A stretch of 64,000 nucleotides of DNA from Paraburkholderia rhizosphaerae (GCF_004366595.1 NZ_SORE01000011.1:62001-126000); one strand, 5' to 3'; shown: positions 23,687-33,591, counted from the stretch's first letter. The notes: generated from the sequence alone by a model not told the origin. Numbers and translations: made by a program.

Positions 23687-23755
23687 ACGCTCGATATTCC
23701 GGTGAGGGCCGATCCGACGACGATCTGACCAATTTCTTTGACACAGGTGTTCTCA

Positions 23756-23800
23756 TGACACGTGTAAAAAAGGCAGCAGCCGTACAGATCGCCTGCTAAT
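23756..23800 (+). pseudogene. Possible nitrilase 5' remnant
   Basis: A 14-codon frame MTRVKKAAAVQIAC then stop. The K-x-AAAVQI pattern is how nitrilases begin. The rest of the gene is absent, and an isochorismatase fragment starts 69 bp on, so this may be the scar of a deletion. Confidence 0.35.
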
Positions 23801-23868
23801 TCTATTTGCAGCAAGTGCCGGCGTCGCCTCTGGCCGGTTCGGCTCGCAGTTCAACAGCGGATATTTCG

Positions 23869-24007
23869 ATGACCAGCTACGACCCCAAGATCACAGCAGT
23901 TCTTTGCGTGGATCTGTACAACGACTTTCTGAGTGACGGAGGAAGCTATTTCCTTGGATCAAGGACATCGCTGCAGAGAACAACATGATGGAGAACCTTC
24001 GGACGAT
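23869..24007 (+). pseudogene. Isochorismatase-family hydrolase, frameshifted and truncated
   Basis: MTSYDPKITAVLCVDLYNDF matches the start of isochorismatase-like cysteine hydrolases, with the first catalytic Asp in CVDLYNDF. After SDGG the frame shifts by one base and continues as KLFPWIKDIAAENNMMENLR in the next frame. It is then cut at 24008 by a sequence that matches an IS21-type end. Only about 45 of roughly 220 residues remain. Confidence 0.7.
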
Positions 24008-24057
24008 CGTAGACCGTATTAATTTCGTCACCGTTGCGACAATGAAATTGTCAATCG
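24008..24057 (+). repeat. Solo IS21-type end
   Basis: CGTAGACCGTATTAATTTCG onwards aligns over 50 bp with the left end at 15852-15901, including the internal CGTTGCG and the second GTCAA motif. It marks the truncation of the isochorismatase gene. No transposase follows. The stretch 24058-24455 holds only short unassignable frames and the second copy of the 19-bp repeat (24231-24249). Confidence 0.6.
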
Positions 24058-24455
24058 ATGGCCATGCAGCGGGTCAGCGCCCACAGAGTCTTGCCGCATG
24101 AGGGTTCGGGGGAGCGAGATAAATTTGTCAACGGTCGGCACGGACGCGGTGCCGCGTCCCGCTCAGTACGTGGCTATCCCGACAGCACAGGCGACGATTC
24201 AGCGCATCCGCCGCTGAACCAACGGGCGATGTTCTTCCGGGTTCGGCCATGTTCAGCCGTTCGCCCGCTCATGCGGCCGGACATTGAAACGACTCTTATG
24301 CGGAAAGCTGTCGCTCGCTTTGCTCGGTGGCCGGAAGGGGACTTGCCGTTGAACCTCCGACTATGGGTGTGTGCGCTTCCATCCACAACGGTTAGCTGCT
24401 TGATGGTTGCAACTGCCGGGCTACCGCCTTCCGAGCAAGGCGGTAGCCCACGGCG

Positions 24456-24904
24456 TCACTGAGCCAGGTGGCGACTCTCCGGCTGCAGCAGTATCGCTTT
24501 GATCACGTAACGGATCTGCGCGCCGCTTGGTGGTCTGCACACCACGGTCTGACCACATCGCGCACCCAAAAGTGAAATGCCGGCAGGCGACAGGACGGAC
24601 AGACGCCCCATCAGGTAGTCCGACCTATCGGGATATACCAGCGTCCAATGATAAGTGTTAGCGCTGCCGACAACCGTGCACTCAATGGTCGTGTTCATCG
24701 TGACAACGTCAGGCGGGATCTGCTCGGCGTCGACGAGTACAGCGGTCGTTTCGAGAGAGTTTCCACCATCGCTCGCTGCTGCGGCGTTACCGTCGCCAAA
24801 TGAACACACGCCTTCAGTTGAGCCAAGTCGCTTTCGGACACGATGCGCTCGGTTTCCGCATGTGTCTTTCCATCCATGGAAGATTGAATTTGGTAGAGCA
24901 GCAT
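24456..24904 (-). pseudogene. Rnk-like nucleoside diphosphate kinase regulator, frameshifted
   Basis: GreA/Rnk-type protein in two frames. The first opens at 24904 behind GGAGG with MLLYQIQSSMDGK and an N-terminal helix ending RAMVETLS. The second continues with LETTAVLVDAEQIPPDVVTM, the FKBP-like domain (WTLVYPDRSDYLMGRLSVLS) and VVCRPPSGAQIRYVI. A one-base slip near 24745 separates them. It could be a sequencing error, but its neighbours are also broken. It overlaps the start of the GlxA C-terminal fragment region on the other strand. Confidence 0.65.
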
Positions 24905-24928
24905 GATTGCCTCCGGCGAGAATACAGA

Positions 24929-25530
24929 TTCCCGAAGTGGCGGTCGACGAAGATCAGATTTTCGTCGTCGATGGTTCGATCTGGACATCGGCGGGCATGA
25001 CGGCCACGATTGACATGGCGCTTGCCATGATTGAAAAAGATCACGGCAAGGAAGTATCACGTGCGGTCGCGCGCAAGCTCGTCGTGTATCACCGGCGTGC
25101 CGGCGGTCAGTCGCAATTTTCTGCGCTGCTCGAACTCGAGCCTAAATCCGACCGGATCCAGAAAGCGATCGACTATGCAGTTGCGCACCTGCGCAATGCG
25201 CTGTCCGTCGAGGAACTGGCCGAGGTGGCAAGTCTTAGCCCGCGACAGTTCAGCCGGGCATTTACTGCGGAAACGGGCGAGTCACCCGCGAAGGCCGTGG
25301 AACGGCTGCGTGTGGAAGCCGCCCGATTGATGCTCGAGCAGGGGCGCCTTTCGATGGATGTCATTGCCAACGAGGTGGGCTTTTTTGACCGCGTGCGTAT
25401 GAGGCGCGCGTTCGTCCGGACCCTGGGCCAGCCGCCGCAATCGGTCCGGCGCAAGGGAAGAGAGGGCCGTGCGGCCGCGGAACTCGAAGCGGAAGACGAT
25501 AGCGGCGTTCCGGTGTCCCGGCAACCCTGA
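24929..25530 (+). pseudogene. GlxA-family AraC-type regulator, C-terminal half only
   Basis: From 24929 the frame reads PEVAVDEDQIFVVDGSIWTS and continues through KLVVYHRRAGGQSQFSALLE into the two AraC helix-turn-helix motifs (SVEELAEVASLSPRQFSRAF; MDVIANEVGFFDRVRMRRAF). The DJ-1-like N-terminal half is missing; upstream DNA belongs to the Rnk gene. The first residues fit directly after the last residues of the fragment at 16415-16814. An ATG inside at 24997 could make a DNA-binding-only protein. Confidence 0.8.
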
Positions 25531-25763
25531 GCGACGCTTAACCCGGCTGGTCAGCGGCCGTACATTGGACGTGCGTCCGAAATCGACCGTATATCTGACA
25601 TTTGAACCGCGCCTGGCTGATCTTATCCTTCCTGACGGTAGAGGGTCGCCAGATACGACATGACCGCCTGTTGCTCACACGGTCACTGACGTTTTGCATT
25701 TAGCGCAACAAACGCTCAGGCGCGGCGCGCGTGTTTGTCGTGCGGTTCAGGAGAGCACGGGTT

Positions 25764-26468
25764 ATGCAGGCAAGGATGACATGCAACGACGCCGATACAC
25801 AGGGTTTCGGTGCGGATGAGCGTGTGCAGACAGCAATGGCATCTGCGCCCGAGGTCCGCGGCAAGCATATGCTTTTCCGGCGGGCCATCTCGGACTACCT
25901 CGACGCGCTGTCGCTTGACGCTTGCGCGGCTGTTCTCGATCTTGGATGCGGCACGGGAATTGTCGCCCGTACCGTTGCCAGACGAGGCGACGTGAAAGCG
26001 CGCATTACGGCGATCGATTCCAGTCCCACGCTTATCGCAGCCGCAAAGCGCCTCGCCCGTGAGGAGCAGGTAACGGAGCGCATCCGCTTTCTGACCGGGG
26101 ACCCGCATTGGATCATCGGACCACAGGGGCAATTCGACGTCGTGATCCTGCATATGGTGCTGCACCGCGTAGGCGATCCTGGAATGGTTCTTAAGGAAGC
26201 GCGGCGTGTGCTTCGACCGGCTGGCCGCGTAGTCGTGTTCGACCGTAACTATTCGCTTGCGCAGGAGCCCGATCCACGCAGCGGCGACGAAGGTACTGGT
26301 TGTGCCGATTTCCTGTGGGCAACGACCCGGCCCATTCAGGACAGAGTCATGCGCGCGATGCCGAAGCTCCTCACGGAGAACGGCTTTCGAATTGAAACGG
26401 CACGGGCCTACGCGGCTGCCGATAAGCGTTGCAGGTTCTATACAAATATCGCGAGGAGGTGCGAATAG
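25764..26468 (+). CDS. SAM-dependent methyltransferase, possibly short at the C-terminus (234 aa)
   Basis: Class I methyltransferase. The SAM motif is AVLDLGCGTGIVARTVARRG, motif II is ITAIDSSPTLI, and the post-motif FDVVILHMVLHRVGDPGMVL and RRVLRPAGRVVVFDRNY are standard of the UbiE/Methyltransf_11 type. Relatives are usually longer and the last residues (FYTNIARRCE) end abruptly, so some C-terminus may be lost. The ATG at 25764 has CAGGAGAG upstream. Substrate unknown. It is 96 bp ahead of the AtzH-like gene. Confidence 0.82.
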   Translation: MQARMTCNDADTQGFGADERVQTAMASAPEVRGKHMLFRRAISDYLDALSLDACAAVLDLGCGTGIVARTVARRGDVKARITAIDSSPTLIAAAKRLAREEQVTERIRFLTGDPHWIIGPQGQFDVVILHMVLHRVGDPGMVLKEARRVLRPAGRVVVFDRNYSLAQEPDPRSGDEGTGCADFLWATTRPIQDRVMRAMPKLLTENGFRIETARAYAAADKRCRFYTNIARRCE

Positions 26469-26564
26469 CGCGCTTTGCATGTCCTGAATGCATCGCAATT
26501 ATGGCGTTCCGGGATGGTCCGGCGAAAGATATGCTTTGAACATTTCCGACATTGTGATCCTTCA

Positions 26565-26984
26565 ATGAACGTCAACATAGCTCACGTCGTGGTGGAAGTG
26601 GCCGCTGCCTACGCCGCATACGAAAAAGCTCTAGCGGACAACGATGTCTTACTGCTTTACGCATTGACATGGGAAAGTCCACATACGGTTCATTACGGCT
26701 TCGACGATATGCAATACGGCAGCGCCGAAATCCGGAAACTGAACGCGCTCCGCCACCCGTTTAACAACGGAGTCGTGGCTGCATCCACGACAATCACTAC
26801 GTTCGGGCATGACAATGCCACCGTAAGCACGGAATTTGGATGTGAAGATTCGGAGCTTTATGGCAGGCGGACTCTGGTATGGGCGCGTGTCGGTCCCGAT
26901 TCGCAGCCTGAGGCTGGATTGCATGGCGGATGGCGGATTGTCGCCTCGCATGAAAGCGTCGTTTCCCGGCGTGCGTGCATCTAG
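26565..26984 (+). CDS. AtzH/HpxZ-like protein (DUF3225, 139 aa)
   Basis: NTF2-like small alpha/beta protein of the AtzH/HpxZ group found beside amidase and purine or triazine degradation genes. Diagnostic are YEKALADNDVLLLYALTWES, PHTVHYGFDDMQYG and TEFGCEDSELYGRRTLVWAR, ending with GGWRIVASHESVV. The ATG at 26565 matches the family start; its ribosome binding site is weak and the frame opens at 26475. No amidase is adjacent, so it may have been left behind by rearrangement. Confidence 0.75.
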   Translation: MNVNIAHVVVEVAAAYAAYEKALADNDVLLLYALTWESPHTVHYGFDDMQYGSAEIRKLNALRHPFNNGVVAASTTITTFGHDNATVSTEFGCEDSELYGRRTLVWARVGPDSQPEAGLHGGWRIVASHESVVSRRACI

Positions 26985-27404
26985 TCGTAGTTATCCGCGC
27001 AGATGTACTAATCATGAAGTGTAACGATGTTGGAGAAAGCCGATAGCACGATTCAGGTGTAGGGCGTTTATTCGGCTGATGAAATACAAGAGCGCTTCCA
27101 TTGATATTCGAACGGCAACCCAACCAAATGAATCTGTGCGGATGCACCATCAAGTCGAAGCCTTCTTGCTGCAAAGGCGGCTTTCTGGAAAGGGGTGATG
27201 ACGAGCGCCTGTATGCGCGTCCCCGGCCAGAGCGGTTTGCGAGTTCACACAGGGCGCACGTCGGCTCTCGATCGCAGGTGCCTCCTGCCTGTGCGGAAAA
27301 AGTTAACAGAATCATGGGTGCGGATATAGAGGGCACGGATTTCCCACTACGCGTCAATTCCGATGCACAGCGGCTTGTATTCAATCGAACGATGGAGCGC
27401 TAAA

Positions 27405-28037
27405 GTGATAGCGAGAAAAGATTGGAGCCTATGGATTCCCGACAGTCAATTGGCTCGCGAGATAACAGATTTTGTTCGCGATACCGAAAATGAGATCCTG
27501 TTTCATCATTCTGTTCGCGTCTACTTGTGGGGCGCCATGAAAGGCGAGGCTAACAGTCTCAGTTTCGATCCCGAACTTCTTTATGCTGCGGCGATGTTTC
27601 ACGATATCGGGCTCACCGAAGCCTATCGCCAGAGCCAGCTACGGTTTGAAGTGGATGGAGCGAATGCGGTGCGCGAATTTTTGCTTCGCCGCGGCATCTC
27701 CGTGCAGGATGTCTCGATCGTCTGGTCAGCGGTCGCGTTGCACACCACCCCTGGCATCCCCGAACATATGCACGCCGAGATCGCGTTGACGCAGGCGGGA
27801 GCGGCGATGGATCTCATCGGGTTGGGCGCGGATGAACTGACCGAAGAACAGCGTGTCTCCGTGCTAACAGGTCATCCGCGCGCGGAAACGTTCAGGCACG
27901 ACATGGTCGACGCCTTTTACGAGGGTATGAAGCATCGGCCGCAAAGCACACTCGGCACGTTCAACGACGACTTCCTCGCTTATAAGGATCCGGGATTTCA
28001 GAGGGCAAACGTGTGCTCAATGATTCTTGGCTTGTAG
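27405..28037 (+). CDS. HD-domain protein (210 aa)
   Basis: Metal-dependent phosphohydrolase-type HD domain: histidines in EILFHHSVRVYLWG, the HD pair in AAAMFHDIGLTEAY and a further histidine in AVALHTTPGIPEHM. Members of this group include cyanamide-hydratase-like proteins, whose VYLWG and HDIGLT motifs are similar. The GTG at 27405 is chosen for its GGAG at proper spacing; an ATG at 27363 would add 14 residues. A paralogue with a signal peptide is at 38209-38979. Here the protein is cytosolic and stands alone. Confidence 0.82.
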   Translation: MIARKDWSLWIPDSQLAREITDFVRDTENEILFHHSVRVYLWGAMKGEANSLSFDPELLYAAAMFHDIGLTEAYRQSQLRFEVDGANAVREFLLRRGISVQDVSIVWSAVALHTTPGIPEHMHAEIALTQAGAAMDLIGLGADELTEEQRVSVLTGHPRAETFRHDMVDAFYEGMKHRPQSTLGTFNDDFLAYKDPGFQRANVCSMILGL

Positions 28038-28864
28038 TTTCGGCGAGAGGAGAGTCCGAATGAGGAACTGGGACTTTCAGGCGTGGTCTATCGATGCCAG
28101 GATACCGCGACCCGTGGACTTTACGGGAAAATCGCCCGTTCCTGACCGACGAAGGACTTGACGCATCGCTCGCCTGTCGGCAGGGCGATAAGCTGCAGGC
28201 ATTGCCTCCCTTGGCTTCCATAAGGCGCGAGAAGGCGGTGCACTTGTTTGATGAGACGTTTCCCCCGGTGTGGCTGCCAGACATAGCGCTGGGATCGCGT
28301 TCGCTATACGGAGGCTGAGCGCTGGTCGCGATTGGGCGACAGACTGGCTACTCCGGAAGAACGCTCGCCGAAGCGAAATACCCGGCAAGCGCTCTTCATC
28401 CGAACCGGGCGGGATATGTTTTGGGTCGCCATCGCTATTATCTGCAGGTTCTGGGCGGTGCCGCGATGGAAATCGGGGCGGCCTCCGCTTGGGGCGGTAT
28501 GCAAATCCGAGAGCTTCGGTTTCGTGTCATTCGATACCGCTGATCACATGTCATTAGACATCCTGATTAATCGGTGCCTCCTCCGCCGCCCGATGTGCAT
28601 TTGCGTCTCTCTGATCGAGCCGATCGAGCCAGGGAGCTGACTCAACCTGAACGGTTTATTCCGAATGGCGAATTTCCGTCGCTTGCGTTCTTCATCCGGC
28701 ACGCCGGCGCGCTTATCGAGCGTAACGCCGAGCGTTGTTTGCCCGCGATTCCTGCTCTGATAGACGGCACGGCCGCCAACTACGAACCGCAAGTAGAAAC
28801 GACGGGAGCGCGTGATCCCGGATACATAGACGTTTCTGCACAGCAGCTTCAAGCGAATGTCTGG
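28038..28864. other. No recognised gene
   Basis: About 830 bp between the HD gene and the FAD oxidoreductase. Several short frames exist on both strands but none shows a motif or ribosome binding site. Probably eroded DNA. Confidence 0.4.
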
Positions 28865-30268
28865 TCAGGCGGCGGGAATCACGTTATGGTTGAGCCGGAA
28901 CATGTTGGCCGGGTCGTAGGTCTTTTTGACGGACGCGAGGCGCGCGTAGCGCTCCGGGCCGTAGATCGCAATGGCGTCGCCAGCTTCTTCCGGCGCGACG
29001 TTGTTTACGTACCGCCGGTCACCCTGCCAGGGTTTCATGCCGTCGAGCAATTCGGCGACTGACCTCTTGAGGTGCTGTTCCTGCGATAGTGGACCCGCCG
29101 CGACGCCCAGCAGGCTGTACGGCAAGCCTCTGGTCGCTACGGCGTTCGGTACTGCCGGCTCCCGGTCCCACGCACCGCCCAGGGCGCGCAGCTCTGCGAT
29201 CACCAGCGCGGTATCCGCCTGTGGCCCGACGAGTTCGATCAGCTTGTCCTGCGCCTGCGCGGGGAACGCTCGCAGCGTGAGGCCGCGTTCGTAATAGGGC
29301 ACGGGGTCGGTCGGCTCGTCGTGAATCGACGCGACCTCGGTGTACGGCATGTCCCGAACTGTATCGAAGACTGCAGGCGCGACCGCCCGCAGCGGCGCTA
29401 CCATCCGCTCGCCGTCCGCAGTCGTGCCGCTGTAGGCGATGCGCACCGCCGCCAGAAATTTGCCGCGCAGGGGCTCGGTCACCTCAGGAATCGGCGGCAT
29501 CCGCATCACGGCGATGGACGTAACCATGGACTCCGGCGTGCCCGGATGCCACTCGGTCCAGGCGCGCAGCACATCGGCCGTGCGTTCACCCGGGAAATAT
29601 ATTGCGCCGCCGTAGAGCCGAGCCACCGGAAACAGGCTGAATTCCAGGGCGGTGACCACCCCGAAGTTGCCTTTGCCCCCGCGTAGCGCCCAGAACAGGT
29701 CGGGCTCGCATTGCGCATCGACGTGTCGCACTTCGCCGTCGGCAGTCACCACATCGAGCGATCGCACATGGTCGGCGGCATAGCCGAACGAGCGGCCGAG
29801 GGTAGGGCTGAGCCCACCACCCAAGGTGTAACCGGTAACTCCCACGGTCAGGTTCGACCCGTTCAGCGGAGCCAGTCCGGCTCTGGCCGCTTTTTCAACG
29901 ACCTCCGACCAGACAGCGCCGGCACCGACCCGGGCCGTGCGGCCAACTACGTCGATGGTGACATCGTTCATCTGTCGGGTTGCGATCACGACGGCGCCGT
30001 GCGCCTGGCCGACTATCTGGTGGCCGGTGGCTTTCACGAGGACCGGCCGATGCTGCTCTGCTGCGAAACGAATGGAGGCCTGGACGTCGGCCGCGCTCTG
30101 CGGCACTACGATTATCGCGGGCCTCAGCTCGTGATTCAGGTTCCAGACCGCGCGTTCGTCATCGAAGCCGGCGTCGCCCGGCAGCAGAACCGAGCCCGTG
30201 ACCATGACCGCGAGGGACGCGGCATCCGCTGGAGATACTGGAGGCAGTGACAAATCGTTCAAAGACAT
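28865..30268 (-). CDS. FAD-linked (BBE-type) oxidoreductase (467 aa)
   Basis: PCMH-type flavoprotein with a berberine-bridge-like C-terminus. The FAD-binding N-terminal half has PAIIVVPQSAADVQASIRFA, the histidyl attachment motif VLVKATGHQIVG and VGVTGYTLGGGLSPTLGR; the second (cysteinyl) attachment residue is absent because the usual GVCGY is GVTGY, so FAD is probably held by one covalent bond. The C-terminus RYVNNV and YDPANMFRLNHNV is the BBE signature. Substrates in this family are sugars or aromatic alcohols. The start at 30268 follows a weak ribosome binding site. The gene stands alone. Confidence 0.9.
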   Translation of the reverse strand: MSLNDLSLPPVSPADAASLAVMVTGSVLLPGDAGFDDERAVWNLNHELRPAIIVVPQSAADVQASIRFAAEQHRPVLVKATGHQIVGQAHGAVVIATRQMNDVTIDVVGRTARVGAGAVWSEVVEKAARAGLAPLNGSNLTVGVTGYTLGGGLSPTLGRSFGYAADHVRSLDVVTADGEVRHVDAQCEPDLFWALRGGKGNFGVVTALEFSLFPVARLYGGAIYFPGERTADVLRAWTEWHPGTPESMVTSIAVMRMPPIPEVTEPLRGKFLAAVRIAYSGTTADGERMVAPLRAVAPAVFDTVRDMPYTEVASIHDEPTDPVPYYERGLTLRAFPAQAQDKLIELVGPQADTALVIAELRALGGAWDREPAVPNAVATRGLPYSLLGVAAGPLSQEQHLKRSVAELLDGMKPWQGDRRYVNNVAPEEAGDAIAIYGPERYARLASVKKTYDPANMFRLNHNVIPAA

Positions 30269-30855
30269 ACATGCATACCCTGTAATTAGAGGCCGAAATC
30301 CGTATAGCGAAGGCGCTCCGCGTGCATTTTGTTCAGCGGACGATTACGCAGAATTCAGACATTGAGACAGTAGTGCGAAGATATTCGCGGCTACATTTTG
30401 CGATTGCGTTTATATGTTGTAGAACACTCGCATGGCGGGGAGTATTCCAAGGCTCATGCCTCAATCGGGCGGGGAATGCCGGCACAAATCCGGTCGTAGG
30501 ACCGCTGTCGCGAAGGGACGAAGCCTTGATCGTTTCTTATCGTGCCATGGCAGAAACAACTAAATCCTGTCAAGTGGACTTCCCGTGCGACCATGGTCAC
30601 TACGTATCGAGCCCCGGGGAATATAAGGTACCGGGGATCGAGTGATTTGATAAGGTATGCGAGCTATTGTCTGTATTGGCGATGTGTTAAACTGACTGAG
30701 GAAGTTATCGTGTCCGAAAAGCCTATACCTTCAAGCCGCCCAATACGATCGAAACGGACCGCCAGCGCTTTGCCATGCACCAACAATCTGTTTGCCGCAT
30801 TATGGGCGCTGTTCACCGAGTTCAACTTGCCATCGGTACATGGTAACGATCGGTA
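30269..30855. other. Intergenic, no recognised gene
   Basis: About 590 bp of lower GC content, upstream of the FAD gene and downstream of the glycosyltransferase, both minus. A short plus-strand frame near 30700 (RKAYTFKPPN...) is not recognisable. Confidence 0.35.
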
Positions 30856-32142
30856 TCAACGGGAGCCGATGGCTGCGACGATCCTGAGGATTTCAGATCG
30901 TGTATCGATCGCGGCAAATTGTTCCGCCATTAGCGACGCGCGTCCGCGGTACCGGGGGTTTTCGAGCACAGTCCGGATTGCTTCGCGCAGTGCCTCGGGC
31001 GACGGCTGGTTTGTCTCCAGATCGATCCCTACACCCGACCATGCGACGCGCGCGTTCACAGCGGCTTTGTCTTCGGTCAGGCCTGCAGTGACGAGAGGGA
31101 TGCTGTAGCTCATCGCCTGGTTGACACTGCCATATCCCCCGTTGGTGACGAACACATCGGTTTTCGGCAAGATCCATTCGAACGGCAAGTAGCTCGCGAG
31201 GCGCGCGTTGGCAGGAATGGGGCCAGGTATCGCGTCGATTGACCGGCCCCCTGCTGTGGCTACTACGAGCAGATCGCGTTCGTTGGCGAGGGCCGCCAGC
31301 GTTGGGGCAACCAGTAGACCAAAATCACGATTGGCCACCGTGCCCTGCGTAACCAGAACGACCTTGCGCGAACCGTCCAGTTCATGAGCCCAGGCAGGAA
31401 GCGGGGCTTGGTCTGGGACGATCGGCAGGGCGCCGACGAAATTTACCGTAGCCGGCATGGCACGCGGAAACTCGAAACCCGGAACGGAAAGCTGCATATC
31501 AACGTCTGCGAGTTCCACAACGGATTCCAGAAGAGGGGTATATACGGGCCCGAGGTCCAGGCCGGCGAGTACCTGATTTAACCGGAATGCTAATGGCTGG
31601 TTGACAATGCGGTCATAGTCCTGCGCAATGATTGCGTACTTATCGAACTGAGCCTTGGTGGTTGCAGGCGGAAGTCCGGAAAATACTGGCGCTCCGTCTT
31701 CGCGGCGCCAGTGCAGAACGGAGGTCCCGCAAACAATAACGGGAGGCCGGTCCGAACGCCGCCCAAGAAGCATCGGCAGCACGCCAAAAAACATGTCGTC
31801 AGCCACGATAACGTCCGCTGGAAAGTCCCGAAGTGCCTGCTGTATTCCGTCGTGCTGGCCGCGGATGCTATCGACAAACACTCGCTCCAGAGAAACTCGC
31901 AGCCACTGCGGCCCAGGAGGGATGTCTTTCAGTTCAGGAGCCACCGCGTGGATATTTCCCGGATCGAGATCGACCTGCGCAGGAAGGGGATGGAACTTTG
32001 CACCAATGCCTTCGACGCGCTGGCGAAACGCGCTACACGTCAAGCAAGCGACTTCGTGACCAGCGGAGAGCAAGATACGCCCGATAGCAAGCAGCGGGTT
32101 GAACAGGCCCGGAGCGGGCGTAGAAACGATGAGAACTTTCAT
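30856..32142 (-). CDS. GT1-family glycosyltransferase (428 aa)
   Basis: UDP-glycosyltransferase of the GT-B fold, MGT/macrolide type. The N-terminal domain starts MKVLIVSTPAPGLFNPLLAI and binds the acceptor. The C-terminal nucleotide-sugar site has VVLVTQGTVANRDFG, VVATAGGR and the signature LPFEWILPKTDVFVTNGGYG followed by GLTEDKAAVNARVAWSGVGI. The ATG at 32142 has AAGGGAAGC upstream and gives the family start; the frame opens at 32169. Acceptors are typically hydrophobic small molecules; none can be inferred here. No linked biosynthetic genes are seen, so it may serve detoxification. Confidence 0.9.
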   Translation of the reverse strand: MKVLIVSTPAPGLFNPLLAIGRILLSAGHEVACLTCSAFRQRVEGIGAKFHPLPAQVDLDPGNIHAVAPELKDIPPGPQWLRVSLERVFVDSIRGQHDGIQQALRDFPADVIVADDMFFGVLPMLLGRRSDRPPVIVCGTSVLHWRREDGAPVFSGLPPATTKAQFDKYAIIAQDYDRIVNQPLAFRLNQVLAGLDLGPVYTPLLESVVELADVDMQLSVPGFEFPRAMPATVNFVGALPIVPDQAPLPAWAHELDGSRKVVLVTQGTVANRDFGLLVAPTLAALANERDLLVVATAGGRSIDAIPGPIPANARLASYLPFEWILPKTDVFVTNGGYGSVNQAMSYSIPLVTAGLTEDKAAVNARVAWSGVGIDLETNQPSPEALREAIRTVLENPRYRGRASLMAEQFAAIDTRSEILRIVAAIGSR

Positions 32143-32988
32143 GCTTCCCTTGAAATGTAATTTCGGCAATCACCGCAAACAGCGAGCGCAATCGCTGCAA
32201 GGTTCTTACGGCGAGTCACCGGAAGATGTTCGCCTGGATGGCGGGCATCCACCCGGGTATTTCTCAGCGGCACGTTCGCACTGGCTCAGCGGCAATGCAC
32301 TGCGCAATGAAGATCTGCTTGTACACAGTCCGTCCCGTTCGGGTCGGAAAGACGCCGATCTGCAGATCATAAGGGCCAAGCGCGCTAGGAAGACGACACA
32401 TTTGCGTCAGTTTCGGGACATGAGCGTTCCAGTTGAGATAATGGCCGTCCGCAGGACGCGCATACTGAACCGGCGACTTGTCCCAGCACTTTATGACTGG
32501 CAGTCTGCGACGTAGAGCAACCTCGTTCGATAGGCGGGCTCTTCACGTCGAAGTTCGTTTACACGCGGATATGTTCCTGAAGCGACGGTGACAACGTCGA
32601 CTTTCCACCCTCGGCTGAGCCGGGACAGCAAGGCTGCGTTCCTCGGGAAATCGCACCCACCCGCTACGCGACGACCATGAAAAAGCGGCGTACTAGCCTC
32701 GCCCGGATCTACGAGCTGGCGGTGGCAACAAATGAACGCCGCCACTCAGAGAGTTCGAGGCTCTCTCGCAAGTCCGTTCTAATCGTCATCGTCAACAACA
32801 GTGTGACGGAATGTCTCCTTACACGGAATTGATCACACAACAGGTTCGTATAAGCTTCGCCTGTTGTCCGCTGGCCGCGCTCCGGTCGGGCGCATCTCTC
32901 GGGATGTACGGTTTGCAGGGCGCCTTCGTGCTTTTGCTGTTCGGTCAGCGTCTTCTCAAATTTTCCTGTCAAGACTTGGGGAACCCAA
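32143..32988. other. Intergenic, no recognised gene
   Basis: About 850 bp between the divergent glycosyltransferase and wrbA. Short frames on the minus strand (32491-32745, 32709-32972) have no recognisable motif. It should hold the two promoters, but I could not pick them out. Confidence 0.35.
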
Positions 32989-33591
32989 ATGGCAAAGATT
33001 CTGGTCCTGTATTACTCGTCCTATGGTCATATCGAGACGATGGCGGACGCCGTCGCCCAGGGCGCGAGATCGGCAGCCGGTGCGACTGTGACGCTTAAGC
33101 GAGTGCCGGAGACGATCCCGGTCGAGCAGGCGAAGGCCGCCGGCATCAAGCTTGATCAGGCCGCTCCGATTGCGACTGTTGAAGAACTTGGGGAGTACGA
33201 CGCCATCATCTTCGGAACTCCAACGCGCTTTGGAAACATGGCTGCCCAGATGCGCAACTTTCTGGACCAGACGGGAGGTCTGTGGATGAAAGGTGCGCTG
33301 GTCGGAAAGATTGGCAGTGTGTTTGCGTCTACCGGCACTCAGCATGGCGGGCAGGAGACGACCATAGCGTCGTTCCATTCGACTCTCCTGCACCACGGCA
33401 TGGTGATTGTTGGAGTGCCGTATGCATGCCCGGGTCTTGTGAAGATGGACGAAATTACCGGCGGTACGCCTTACGGCGCAACGACCCTTGCAGGCGCTGA
33501 CGGCGGCCGCCGCCCCAGCGAGAACGAACTGGAAATCGCGCGTTATCAGGGCAAGCACGTCGCAGAGCTTGCTGCGAAGATCGCATCCTAA
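32989..33591 (+). CDS. wrbA: NAD(P)H:quinone oxidoreductase WrbA (200 aa)
   Basis: Flavodoxin-like FMN enzyme that reduces quinones by two electrons, limiting redox cycling. MAKILVLYYSSYGHIETMAD gives the phosphate-binding loop; AIIFGTPTRFGNMAAQMRNF, TQHGGQETTI and GGTPYGATTLAG are WrbA signatures. Length is standard. The ATG follows a weak GGGGAACCCAA. It stands alone, with no linked regulator directly upstream; a MarR gene lies 2.1 kb downstream. It fits the oxidative and electrophile-stress character of the region. Confidence 0.95.
   Translation: MAKILVLYYSSYGHIETMADAVAQGARSAAGATVTLKRVPETIPVEQAKAAGIKLDQAAPIATVEELGEYDAIIFGTPTRFGNMAAQMRNFLDQTGGLWMKGALVGKIGSVFASTGTQHGGQETTIASFHSTLLHHGMVIVGVPYACPGLVKMDEITGGTPYGATTLAGADGGRRPSENELEIARYQGKHVAELAAKIAS

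Noticed and set aside
28574..29062. 162-codon plus-strand frame
   Set aside because: Its second half is antisense to the FAD oxidoreductase and the first half is Pro-rich with no start signal.
30542..31108. 188-codon plus-strand frame
   Set aside because: Mostly antisense to the glycosyltransferase.
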